64,000 nucleotides of DNA from Carnegiea gigantea (lineage: Eukaryota; Streptophyta; Magnoliopsida; Caryophyllales; Cactaceae). The stretch spans positions 213,501 through 277,500 of the forward strand of contig JAKOGI010000531.1 in NCBI GenBank assembly GCA_029747015.1, given 5' to 3'. The notes beneath the pieces were generated by a model. That model had not been told where the DNA came from. It searched no databases and saw only the letters and a list, made by a program, of their open reading frames with translations. The stretch's first letter is position 1; each line of letters opens with the position of its first letter. Positions 23,727-35,032 of the stretch are shown here, in pieces. Both the position numbers and the translations under genes were made by a program.

Positions 23727-26700
23727 ATGGCGTATCAGCCGATTCCGGGTCGACCCGGCACGGGATCGAGCTCAGGATCCGGGGTTCCATACATGAACTC
23801 GCAGTCGCAGTTTGGGGATACCACTTATACAAAAGTGTTCGTCGGAGGGCTGGCTTGGGAGACTCAGAGTGATACTATGCGACGCTATTTCGAGCAGTTT
23901 GGCGAAATTCTTGAGGCCGTTGTTATCACTGATAAAAATACTGGTCGATCCAAGGGCTATGGATTTGTGAGTTTAATGTCCCCTATGGCTGTTCTTTACC
24001 CCCATTTTGTTTTTCTGAGTTGCTGATTTTGCTCGTTGATCTGCTTGTTTTCATGGTCTGTTTAATCTTTATATTGTAATGTGGAGACTCTTGGGGATTT
24101 TGTTTTGGATTAAACTAAAGTTTTTTTTCAACAAGTTTTGATCTTTTGGGTGTGTGGATGAGTGACAGTCTCTATGTTTGTCATTGTTCTCTAGTTAACT
24201 TATTATTATAATTAAGCTCAAATATTGATCTTTGGGGGGTAGGCTTTTCTTTTTTTGGGAGGGGGGTGAATGAATGGCAGTGCGCTCGTGATTGTTGACT
24301 AGTTAAGTGATTGTTGTTTTGTTTCGGATGTTTACTATGGAGGGTTCAGGTGACTTTCCGGGACCCTGAAGCTGCAAGGAGGGCATGTGCTGATCCAACA
24401 CCTGTAATTGATGGACGGCGTGCCAATTGTAATTTGGCTTCCCTTGGACGACTCCGACCTGCGCTGCCATTTGGTATTTTAGCTTCTCTGTTTGTTTTAG
24501 CTTAATTAATTAAACCTCCGCGTTGTGTCTGCCTTTCAGTTTGGTTTATATGTTCCTTTTGTTTCATGGATTGAGTTTAGTTGATATGAATAGCAATCTT
24601 TGGATGTACCATGCAAAGCCCAAGGCTTTGAAGCTTCTTCTGTCTACTGCCCACAAGGAGGGTAAATTTCTCAATTGTGCTGCTAATCTTCATTAGCAAT
24701 GTATTGATTTGAACACTATATGGGAAAGATACAGTTGCGTGGGATGACGATAGAGGTTTCACTACTCTGCTGAACTATTGTACTAGTATTTTTCACCGTG
24801 GAACTTGAGTAATCAGTTTTATATAATTTAATGCATTGTGAACTAGAAAGCGTTTGAAGGCATGCATGGCTAATCACTTCTGGTTACTGTAATTATGTTA
24901 TTGTTAGGGCTAGCTTTGATACTGTCTTCCTGGTGAAATCGGTATCAAGTTAGGCTTATGTGCAGCTACTGTTGCTGTTTATGAATGTCAAGATCGTTGA
25001 TCATCCACCCCTTGTTTAGGTCTGGTTGTACTTTCTGTAGACCAATTATGAGGCATATTGGTAGGTTATCTCGCCTAGCTTAGGATATCAGTAGAAAAGA
25101 GAGGATTAGATGCTTCGAGCAACACTGAGGGAAGTCTAGATGTGTGTAGCCTAATTCCTAACCATTCAAGGCATGTAGAGAGTGGGCTGCTATATGGCGT
25201 AGCCTTTTGCTTGAAGGAATTTGTATGACACTCTGGTTGATTTGGGTGGGATTGTAGTTACCCAATTCCATTTAGCCCTTTCCATTGAACCAGATTACCA
25301 GAATATGGGTCTGCAAACCCAAATGCAATTCCTTTGGTATGTGAAATGCCCTATCATGTTCCACTTCCATGAACTGATGATCCTGCTTTACAACTGTAAT
25401 TTGATGTAGAAAAGAGGAATTAATTGAAAAAGGTCATATCTGTACGTAGACTTTAATAAGCATTCTTTGTATACCTCTTGGCATTGCTTGAAATGTTCTT
25501 ATTTAAATGATTTTTAGTAATAAATGTATGTGCTTCAAAAAATGAGTTCTCAATGTGGGTGTGAAGAAAAATTATTTAGTTTGAAATTGAAAGTAGCTTA
25601 AGAGCGAATTTTGATCCGTAATGTTCTAACTTTGTTCTTTGATTTGACGCTTTTTCGAAGTAGTGTACTCAGATTCCAAGCTCATTTTGCAATGTGAAAC
25701 TTTTTGGGCCCCAAGTAACTATGTGGGGATATTTTCACCTTTATCACTTGTCCTCTAGGATGGTATTCGATCTTATGTGGGCAACAATTGATAAAGACCC
25801 CCCTCCCCTGCTCCGACATGAGTTTCTCTGAAAATCTTAGAAATGTGTGGTGCTCATGTAGGATTTCTGCATTGTAATTAGTTTTTTTATTAATATTCTG
25901 GGAAAGCTAGGGCTTAGTTTAAAAAAGGCTGCTCGAGGGCATGCCTTGGTGTGAGGCTACCAGGTCAGCTCCTCAACGATCCAAGACTATATCTTCCCCC
26001 TTTTCTTCTTTTGTTAGCCTTGCCTTGACTTTTTTTCTTCTTCTCCTTTATTGGGAGCTAAAAAGTGAGCTATGCTTCTACGGTAAGTGTGTGCATTAGG
26101 AAATTACGATGATAAGATAACATATCTTAAGGTTATTTGCGGTGTTAATAGCCATATTGATGTCTAATCACTATTTTAATGCCTTTATCTAAGTTGTTTC
26201 TGCAAAATATGCTTTGTGAAATGTCAAAGACTTTTAAACATTTTTGCATAGAAGTGCACTGTGCGCCTTCGCCTCGCGGCTTGCTCCTAGCGCTTTGGGA
26301 CCATATGCGCTTGTGCCTTTTAAAACTAAGAGCTAGGGTTTGGTGGTCCTTACAATCTACAGCTTGTGATATACTGCATTCGTTATTGTTTTTGTTTCCT
26401 GAGTTCATTGGTTTTGTGGAAACTTCTTGCAGGACGGTTGAGATCACCTAGCCCTTATGTCGGACCTCCTCGTGCTTCAGTGGGAGGTTTTGGCTACCAG
26501 CAGCCAGTTCCGTACAACTTCCAGCAGGGATATGTATACTCTTTGTATGGGTGAGGAGTTACGGCCTAGTTCACTTGTTATTGTGTTTATTAGTTCTACT
26601 TGAATAAGGTGGTTGTTTTACTCTAGTGGATCATGGGTATGTACAAGGAAGCTTCTGCGTCATGCCATGGTTTGCACAGACTGGGTGATAGTTAGTGATG

Positions 26701-28323
26701 CATGCTCTTCTACCTTCCCATTCCCGTAGCTGTTGTCGTGCTATACCTGCTTAAGACACCCATAATTTGGTGCATATCATACATTGATTTCAAGGAATTC
26801 CTTATCATGTTTAGAAAGGGGCATTGTAGGTCCTGATGCTGCCCGACAATGTGATGATTTATACCCTCACTGTTTGTACCTGAGCTCACTATTTGAATTG
26901 TGTATGTCCTTGATGGCGAAGCTGATTGTACAAAATCTGCTTGTAGTTGGTTGGATGATTAGGTTAAGCCTTTGTTCTGTTCTTCATGGTCAAAACTGCA
27001 GCATGATGTTGTTCTCTTGTTTCTATGCTTTTCTGTGCTATTGGTAGCATATATTCGTTTCCTGCAGAGGGTACGGTATTGGTAAGGTAACTGTGGTGGA
27101 GTGTTGATTTACGCTGACGTCTCATGTGCATTGCTGGGGTATTAAGCAAATAATGCTTTGTACAGTTTTATTGCCTTAACTCTCTTCCTTTTTTATCAAA
27201 AAAACTCCTGTCTAAATGATTGTCTCATTGATTTTTGTTCTCTTTCTGAACAGTTTCCCACCATATGGGCCCGAATACACATATGCGCAGGTATTCACTT
27301 CTCTCCAATGCCTCGGAAGCTGATATCTTTTTTTGGGGGGGGGGGGGGGGTTTCTTGGCTATTGTATCAAGTCTGTGCTTGACTGCTTATCCGCTTTCTG
27401 GCAGGGCGTTTATAATCCTTATTTGGCTCAGCAATACCTTCAACTGTATGGGGTTCCTGGATCGCCGGGCACACCTGTGTATCCATATGGACAATTGGGC
27501 CAGTCTGTTCCAGGAGGCCACGGTTATACAACGATGCAGACCTACCCGATACCGAACCCCCATATTATCCAGTTTGGTGGTCCAGGTGTCAATGCCATGG
27601 CAACATCTCCTATTCCTAGCATTCAGTCACCGTACCATCCAGGCAATTTTCTGCCCATGAAAAGTAAATTCTTCGTTTCTGCTGAAGTATTTTCCCTTTT
27701 CCTTCAATAATGTGTTATCTATTGGAGTATCCCCTCTTCCCCTTCAATATATCTGTAGATACTTATAAATGTATTGTTTTATTCTTCTTAGTTTATGCCT
27801 TTTCAATTCTGGAAAGAGGTTCTGGTATTTGTTTTTGTTTTCTGATATCTTGTGTTACCAGTGGCCGACGTCATTCCCTATAGGAATCTGTAATAAGGTA
27901 AAATTGAAAATTCCATTCTAGTTGGATTGGTTGTGATCTTTTCTCGATTAGCCAACTCAATAAAGATGATCCTAGAAGCTAATTTCAAAAATAGCTCTTG
28001 TAAGTTTGTGCTATTAGCAGAAGGAAAACACGGTCTTCGTTTAGTTGCGTCAAGACAGATTGTAACTGGTTATGAAATGGTGGGTTTAATAATTATTTCC
28101 CAAAAAGGAGGCAGCAGAAGTCGAGTGTACGCTTTTGTATCCAAAAGGTTATCCGGTATAAGTTTAAGGAGAATTCTGCTTCTGATTGGGAATCATTAAC
28201 TAGGCACGTGGCTTGCCTTTTTCAGGTGTGGTTGCTCCTGTTCCAGGACAACCACAGTTTGTGGTCTCTGGCCACTCTCCTCAATATCTTCAAGGTAGCG
28301 GTTCCGACCAACCAGTTGGGTGA
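23727..28323 (+). CDS. single-RRM RNA-binding protein (RBM24/38-like), six exons, 291 aa
   Basis: Six exons keep one frame: 23727-23966, 24350-24473, 26433-26550, 27254-27290, 27405-27663, 28226-28323. All introns are GT-AG, and the phases join exactly to give 291 residues. One RNA recognition motif lies at about residues 35-110, with RNP2 as K-V-F-V-G-G-L (36-42) and RNP1 as K-G-Y-G-F-V-T-F (76-83), split by intron 1. The rest is rich in P, Y, G and Q with no second domain. Plant relatives of this shape include the ABA-regulated ARP1 group. The role is presumably binding of nuclear or cytoplasmic mRNA. The start was chosen because it begins the conserved M-A-Y-Q-P-I-P-G. Exon 5 could instead end elsewhere, but GT at 27664 is the only site that preserves phase. 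The small exon 4 (37 nt) is the least certain. Confidence 0.88.
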
Positions 28324-30270
28324 GAAGACTGGTTAAAGTGGGTACTGTTCATGTATATCGCTGCATGCCTCTTAACTCTCAGCACATATATTGATCAGAG
28401 TGGCTTGCCATATCTCCAGGTATCCTTAGATTGCAGCGGGACTAAGAGCAGCAGTTCTGCTACTTGAGTGGCGGGCTTCAGATCTAGCCTTGCAAGTTAA
28501 TCATTTTGCATTCTAGAGGTACCACTTTTCTCTTGATGTGCATCGATTCTGGATGGTCTGAACTCCAATAGTCTCTGCATTTGTGTGCCATTCGCCATTA
28601 ATCTTTCACATTGGAATCTCAAGGCTGAAAACTCTTTTCATTTCCCTTAACCTTTGTGGTGTGTTATGTTGAATTTCTTTTTTTACTGCTGGGTTGCTGC
28701 ATGGATGATTTATGGGTGAAATTTCTTACATGTTGCTAATGTATAAACTTACTCTCCTTTTGTGTGTCTTGCTGAATAATTTGAAATTTTAAGCGTACTT
28801 CTCATTTCTAGGTTTGTTGTGATCTTATCTACGTTAGTTAATGTCTTTGGTTCATATAATTCTTAGGTCAGCATCAGAGGCACATGCTAAGTGCTAACAA
28901 CTCTGTCCTTAAAATGTAGTAGGAGCATGCCAAGGAGTGGTTCAGCTCTAGTCATGGAAAGGATTTGAATTACTCGAATGATATAGCTGCACAGTTAATT
29001 TAAATTGACCTATCATGCACGCCCTGTACGTAAAGATGCCTGGTCTCAAACAAACAATGTTCTAATGGAAGCAGCTGCTTTAGAATTCGTGGGCTAGGAT
29101 GCATTCCATCAATACACTTTGTCAGAGTCATGAGCCCATGCGTGATTTAATGTTGCATTTACATATGTTCTTTCAAACTCCATTCAAAAAAGAGAGATTT
29201 TGGAAGTTGAGGCTCTTTTGCCTCAACCTCATGCTTCTTCCAAACTCCTATTCCTCCTTCATGTCAATCAATTTGCCGTAAGTGGCGATGCTTTTGTTCT
29301 GACGATGCATTTCTCTTGGATTTCCACAGGTCGTACAATATCATGCTCACCGAAGAAGTAAGGAGTCGCTCCATAGTGGAGAAGATTTATGGAAGACGGT
29401 GGTCGCTCTTCCTCCTTGTAAGATTTGATGCATCTGTCTCAGGTGAAATGGCCAGCACTCAATGAGCTGGGCTGCATCTTCTGCATTCGAAGTTGCTGGA
29501 GAACGGTTTCCGGTGACCCCTGTAAAAAATAAGAAAATCCCTGTACAAAGAGCATAAGCATCTGTGGTTAGAATCAACATATGATTCTCTGGTTAGTTTA
29601 GGTTTCCTTTCCCCTTCCCCTTCCCCTTCCCCTTCTCCTTCTCCCCAGCATTTCTGGGTTGTATAGAAAATCTATGGGTGTTTTTATACAGCCATGCTAT
29701 GCTAATGCCATGCATCTAGTAGGCATTGTATTTAGGTGTCCATCATCCCATGCCCTGTGGATATAGATTTGGTTAGGCATATTTCTAGTTCCACTGTAAT
29801 AGCATATCATTTCATACTAATATTACCCATTATATATATATGATGTATGTAAAAATATTGGATGCCTGATTTCAAAATATGAAAGAAGGTTGAGACCAAT
29901 CTGTTTGGCCCCCTCCCTCCCTCCCTCTGTTTGTTCTACATAAGCCATAAGGCTATCCCAATTGGGGGGCCGTGTTTTGTGTGGACCAGTAGAAGAGATA
30001 GAGTCGGAGGTCTGGCAGGATCTGAACCCAAAGTGGAAGGTGGGCTTTTCCTTGCTAAGCTAAACTGCCTCGTCTATGGTCAGGTGGTTTTTTTCCCTTC
30101 CCGTTTACAGAGAGTGATGTTGCACTGTAGCCTGCGTGCTCTTGAAGGTGCAATGGCGTGAGCTAGTGGGTAAGGGAGTGGTGCTAATTGCATTGTATGA
30201 TCATTGGCTCTTTCTCTTATTTCATAGGGTTGGTCCACCTAAACCCGTAAAAAATGTGCAAGAAAGAGAG
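28324..30270 (+). other. 3' region of the RRM gene and spacer
   Basis: It probably contains the 3' untranslated region, but I cannot fix the poly(A) site. It holds a TTCCCC microsatellite at about 29606-29640. No further coding exon is convincing. A 77-codon frame on the minus strand at 29347-29580 has no recognised domain. Confidence 0.4.
29606..29640. repeat. TTCCCC microsatellite
   Basis: Five units of CTTCCC type in tandem, running into CTTCTCC variants. Confidence 0.8.
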
Positions 30271-30660
30271 ATTGTGACGGGTAGTTGTTGGTTTGCTTTG
30301 CTCAAGTCGGGCTTCTCTCAACTTGTCTTAGGTTATCCGCAGCCAGGGGGACTGCGTGCCAGGCTGGGACCCGCGTGGCACACGCGTCACCCCCAGCCTG
30401 GCGTGAAGCAGGGGGAGGGCTTGCAGCGAGTTCCGTCCCGCGTTGCTTTTCTTTTTTTGGTCGTTTTCCGCATCAAAACGACGCATTTTGGTTGGGCAAT
30501 GTGAAGGCAACGGTGCGTTTAATGGTGGGTTCGGCAAAAAAAAGAAAAACAGGCAGAGATGGCCGTTGGGCCTGGTTTCCAGTGCAGGCCGGGTGGGGTA
30601 CCTGAGGAATGTAGCTGTTGCAGCCCAAACAGCTATATTTGGGTTTAATTTTTGTTTTTT
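30270..30660. other. GC-rich island with a strong hairpin
   Basis: An island much richer in G and C than its surroundings. At 30358-30402, GCCAGGCTGGG and its exact complement CCCAGCCTGGC enclose a second perfect pair, CGCGTG and CACGCG, around a three-base loop. Open frames on both strands here reflect composition. It may be the core of an unrecognised small transposon. No domain is visible. Confidence 0.5.
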
Positions 30661-31028
30661 TTTTTGAAAGATTATTTTTTGTATAAATATGAGAAGGTTG
30701 TGTTGCAAAAATCAAATATCAAATTTTCTCCAAATAAAATAATAACAAAAATTAAAATCAATTTATCCATGTTTATATCAACAAAATGAATATTCCTTAC
30801 TTTCGAAAATTAAAAAACAATCAAACATGTTACAAAAGTTGAAACACAAACACATCATAAAAAATAATAAGTAACAAATTATGTTTAAATTGTGAGCTCC
30901 ATGATAATTAATTGTCCTGAAATGAATTCCAGTGGCTGGAACACTGAATTGGAATGCAAGAGGAACTGCTGCGGATGTGGCCGGTATGAGTTTCAAAAAA
31001 TGAAACTTTGACCGAAAATGCCTTATGC

Positions 31029-31330
31029 CTTGTTTTTTTCGTTGGTAATTCTCAATCTATCAATTTCAATCAACTTCAACCCACTATAATTCACTTCATC
31101 AATTTCAATAAAAAACATCAATTTTTTACTATTTTCACCGATTCTTACCCATCATACAAAAAAATTTAATCCACTTCAATAAATTTCGATCCACTTCAAT
31201 CAACTTCAACCCACTTCAATCCACTTTAACAAAAAAATACTCACTTTAATCTATTTCAATCCAGTTTTATCAATATCAATTAACTTCACATGTTTACCAA
31301 CTCATATTTCCCAACGAAAAGAACAGATCC
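31029..31330. repeat. MITE-like element with CAACGAAAA ends
   Basis: The left end reads CTTGTTTTTTTCGTTGG (31029-31045). The right end reads CCAACGAAAAGAACAG (31311-31326), its imperfect inverse. The interior is a degenerate run of AATTTCAATC and CACTTCAATCC words. There is no coding capacity. The ends resemble those of plant hAT or Harbinger MITEs. No clean target duplication was found. Confidence 0.55.
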
Positions 31331-31333
31331 TAA

Positions 31334-31480
31334 TGTAACGTTTGGTTGGATATAATGTAATTATAATATAATGCAATCAACTTTGCAGTGTAATCTTGAT
31401 TACTTAGTTTGTGGTAATTATAATTACAAAACAGTTCTTTTATTACAACAATCTCATATAACCAAACAAGATAATGAAAA
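31334..31480. repeat. small MITE-like element with GTTTGGTT ends
   Basis: GTAACGTTTGGTTGGATATAATG near 31336 (23 bases in outline, core GTTTGGTT) pairs imperfectly with ATATAACCAAACAAGATAATG near 31456. AT-rich interior without coding capacity. Tentative. Confidence 0.35.
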
Positions 31481-32185
31481 CACAATTACAAATTTGATTG
31501 TATTATGAGGTTAATTACATCTAATCAAGTATTACATAAATATTAGTTGTTAGTGCAAGACTCAATGGGCAAACGTTAAATTTTACCTACACTTGGCTTG
31601 TCTTCCTCTTTTAAGCTTATTTTCATCTTTGTAATTTAAGACTGACAAATTGAGATTTTCATGTTTAAGACCCACAACAATGCAAACGAACAATAAAGAA
31701 GGATGTCAAATTTTCGCTCCAGAAAGTATCCTTAGATAGTAGGTAGTATTTATTAAGTTAAAATACTGTAACGTATTTTTGATTTAATTAAGTGATTAAG
31801 GGGGGTTTGTGGAATAAATTTTTTTTTTTTAAAAACTAAAGATATCACTGTCGATCGTAGTGATGTGGAATAAAATTTTTATAGTGTATACAAAAATTCG
31901 TTACAAATTTGAAAGTTCTTTTGTAGTTGTTAGAACCTTTTAAATGAATTTCATTTCCTGTGAAGAATTTCAAGACTTCTTTTTTTTATCTTTTAAAAAA
32001 AGAGGTGATCTATAGATTTTTCGTTTATAATCTTAGAGTTGTTTTATGCATTTCAAAGCTGTTCTAAGAATTATGCAGCTCAACTAAATTTTAAAGAGGA
32101 TTTTTTAGCGCTTCTATTAGCTTTTGCGCAATTAAGCTAGTGTGAAGTTAGAGAGATGCGCTTTGAGCATTATGAAATCGATCTT

Positions 32186-32987
32186 GCTAAACATCGCCCC
32201 CGGGGGCGATAGATAAGACACAATTAATATGATATCAATATTAATTCAACAAGAATCTAAATTAAATGTGGATATTAATTTAAAGCTTTAAAATAATTGC
32301 ATTTATTGTATTTAATGTGTTATACCAAACTTGTCTATATACTAATTGTGAATTTATCTCTCTATCAAAAAAAATAAAATTGTGAATTTATCTTAAAAAA
32401 AAAAATCGAGGCCCCAATACAACCACCTCACCCCCATTACGACAGGCCCAGTTATCACTATGTTTCCCCGAGAGTGCCAACCACCACCATCATCTTCACC
32501 AAGCAATGAACACCGCCCATGCTCCGCCACTTGTATGGCTGTGCCGCCCAAACACACCACCCTTGACTTAGCCGCGACACGAAAAGATACCCTGTTTTGG
32601 CCGGCTTTGCCGGCAAATATGGTGAACCCAAAACCCAAATTTTGATCGCATTATGTGAAATGATTTGATTTCGAGTTCTGGGTTTGCAAAGCTATGCGAA
32701 GGCACCAAGCTTAGAGAGAGTGAAGATGGAGACCGGGGGAGAGATACAAACATAATGCTAATTGCTAGGCGTGCACCTGGGAAATGAAATTGAAAAATTG
32801 AAAGGTTGGGTTCTTGGCCTGTTGGATGGGTGAAATAGGTGGGTAATTTAGGAATTTCGATTATAGTAATAAATTTGACCATTCACTGCTAATTTAAATA
32901 TTTAAAAATTTCATTGATTTTATTGAAGATTCTATTGAGATTCTACATTTATGTAGCTTAATTGTTGCCCTAGGGGCGATGTTTAGC
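32186..32987. mobile_element. TIR element of 802 bp with GC-rich core (Pack-MULE-like)
   Basis: The left end GCTAAACATCGCCCC (32186-32200) is an exact inverse of the right end GGGGCGATGTTTAGC (32973-32987). Similarity continues inward less exactly. The left end also contains the perfect 18-base palindrome ATCGCCCCCGGGGGCGAT at 32193-32210. Just outside, TTATGAAATCG (left) and TTATGAAATTG (right) form a possible target duplication, though a few bases lie between it and the ends. The interior (32400-32660) is GC-richer and has an 81-codon frame on the minus strand with no known domain. No transposase is present. A captured gene piece is possible but not shown. Confidence 0.55.
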
Positions 32988-34300
32988 ATTTGTTTTATGA
33001 AATTGAGTGAATGTTTAGGTGTTTTGGCGTTTTAAGGCATATTTGTGTCAGTATGATAAGATTTAGTGATTAAGTATTAAGAAATAATAGGAGGTCGGTA
33101 TAGAGTGATCAATAGTTACAAAAAATTATATAAAGGAGTTATAGAACGTTGTAAGTAGTTATAAAGAGCAGTTAGCAGTTAAAACTTATGAGAGTTAGCT
33201 GTAAGTGACGATCAGTAATATGAAGTGGTAAATGCATGATAATGTGAAAACAAACATGCGTTATCCATAATTCAAATGAATTTAATTGTTCATATTCATT
33301 TAGTTATATAACTTTCAAACAAATCCCCCTCCTTTCACCCAAAAAAAAAATTCGAAGAAATTATCTACGGGACTTTTAGAACAAATTCTACAATGATATA
33401 GAAATCTTTACATTTAGAGCTTTAATTTTACAATCGGTTGAGAATTTTCAAAACTTAAATTAGAACAAAAGAAGTCAACATTAGTCAAGAGAACCATCCA
33501 AAAACAGAGATAGTGAAAAGACATCACACTCCAATGTGATAGGATACCATCGTATTAGTGCCGACAGAAATTTGTATCGAGCCTGTTAAATTGAACAATG
33601 TTAAAATTTGGACAAAAATTAATATTTAATATATAATTTTTTCTAGGTCAGATAATTCAAAAAAATTATTAAATTTGAATTAAAATCGAATTCGAATAAT
33701 AAAAATATAAAAATATTTTGTTCACATTCAAAATTCAGACAAACAAATAATAACCGTATTCGATTTTTTCCCAATCGCCATGTTCATCATAGCATATGAT
33801 CATGCATACATATCATATGATGAGGACACGTGATTGATGATCGTCACATCAAAGGCCGCCTGCGCACCATTTTATGCAAGCCCTGCTCCCTTCCATAGAC
33901 CCTACTTCAGCCAATAATAATTAATCAGGATTAATTAAGCAAGCAAATCAAATTACGACTCTTTTCTTTTTTTTAACTCTTTTTTCTTTTCCTGGTGTAA
34001 TTAAAAAAATTAAATAAAATACCCGTATATTTTGCTCATGCCAGCCAAACAGTGCCTTAGCGAATGCAGATTTGCCTACCCTTCTTATTTTTGTTTTTCC
34101 TTTTTTCCTCTTTACTATTTACGTTTTTCAATTTATTTATTTTATTTTATTATTACCATCACTCAACAAGTCATAAAAAAGGTAAGATATTAGATATCAA
34201 AAAAAGAAACTTTTTGTTTTTTTGGTAAAGATAAAAATTAAATAAAAATTTGTGAAAATTATCATTTTAGTTATCGCATTTCTTTACCCAAAACCTCACT
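32988..34300. other. AT-rich upstream region of the AHL gene
   Basis: No gene is seen. It contains poly(A/T) tracts and the RY and G-box pair noted separately. Confidence 0.45.
33801..33832. promoter_or_regulatory. RY-like motif and G-box upstream of the AHL gene
   Basis: CATGCATA at 33801-33808 and the palindrome CACGTG at 33827-33832 lie about 0.5 kb before the presumed leader. In plants these bind B3 and bZIP/bHLH factors. Short motifs occur by chance, so regulation by ABA or light is only a suggestion. Confidence 0.3.
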
Positions 34301-35032
34301 CTCTCTTCTGCTTTTCCTGTTCATTCGAAAACCCTAGACAATAAAATTTTTTTTTCTCTCTCCTCCTTCCTCTTCGCACTCTGAATCTGATTCATCTTGT
34401 CTTCACTGAATTTTCCCTATTTTTAGGTGAGTTTTTCTTAATTTTCCGCTCTTTCTTTATTTTTCTCCTGTATTTTCCCCAATTTCTTCGATTTTCCAGG
34501 AATTTCTTAAATCTATTTACGTATTTTCTCCAGAATTATGAATTGAAATTGAATTTTCTGCCTTAATTTTTTCAAACTCCATCCACTTGACATTTTCCGC
34601 GCGATCTACACTGCAATTGTTGGGAAGAAAAACAAAAAATTATTAGTGGAATCGAATAATCTGCTCAGTATTCTAATTCTTGCTTGAGCTAGGGTTTTTC
34701 TCACTCAATTTTTTGAGCTAGATCGCGAATTGTTTTTCTTGTTTCCCTTTAAGTGTCACAGAAATTCAACAAAACAAAGTTGAGATCACTCTTCAAATTC
34801 ACACCTTTTTTCCACTCTGACAAAAATTGTGTCTTTTTACAGTGTGAGTGATGCTCAGTGTAAATAATCACCAGATTTGTCGCAACTTGCATTTCATTCT
34901 GAATTACATTTCCATTTACTTTTGAGGTTTCAATTTTGATAACAAGTTATGTGGAAGTTAATCTTTTCTTTGTTCAATTGGCAGGATTTCAGGCGGATTC
35001 AGAGAGAGAGAGTGTGTGAATTTTTATTAAGC
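34300..35032 (+). promoter_or_regulatory. 5' leader of the AHL gene with a probable intron
   Basis: A CT-rich first leader exon seems to end at 34426 (TTTTTAG|GTGAGT). A matching acceptor TTGGCAG is at 34978-34984, followed by a short leader ending at the ATG at 35033. The intron would be 558 bp (34427-34984). An upstream ATG at 34949 falls inside this intron, so it is not the start. Confidence 0.55.

Noticed and set aside
33000..33270. AGTTAGCAGTTA-type words resembling the inverse of the AACTGCT repeat at 1500-2075
   Set aside because: Similarity is limited to short words. No aligned unit could be established.
34949..35032. Longer AHL start at 34949
   Set aside because: It falls inside a probable leader intron that ends at 34984. 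AHL proteins normally begin near the M-S-G start at 35033.
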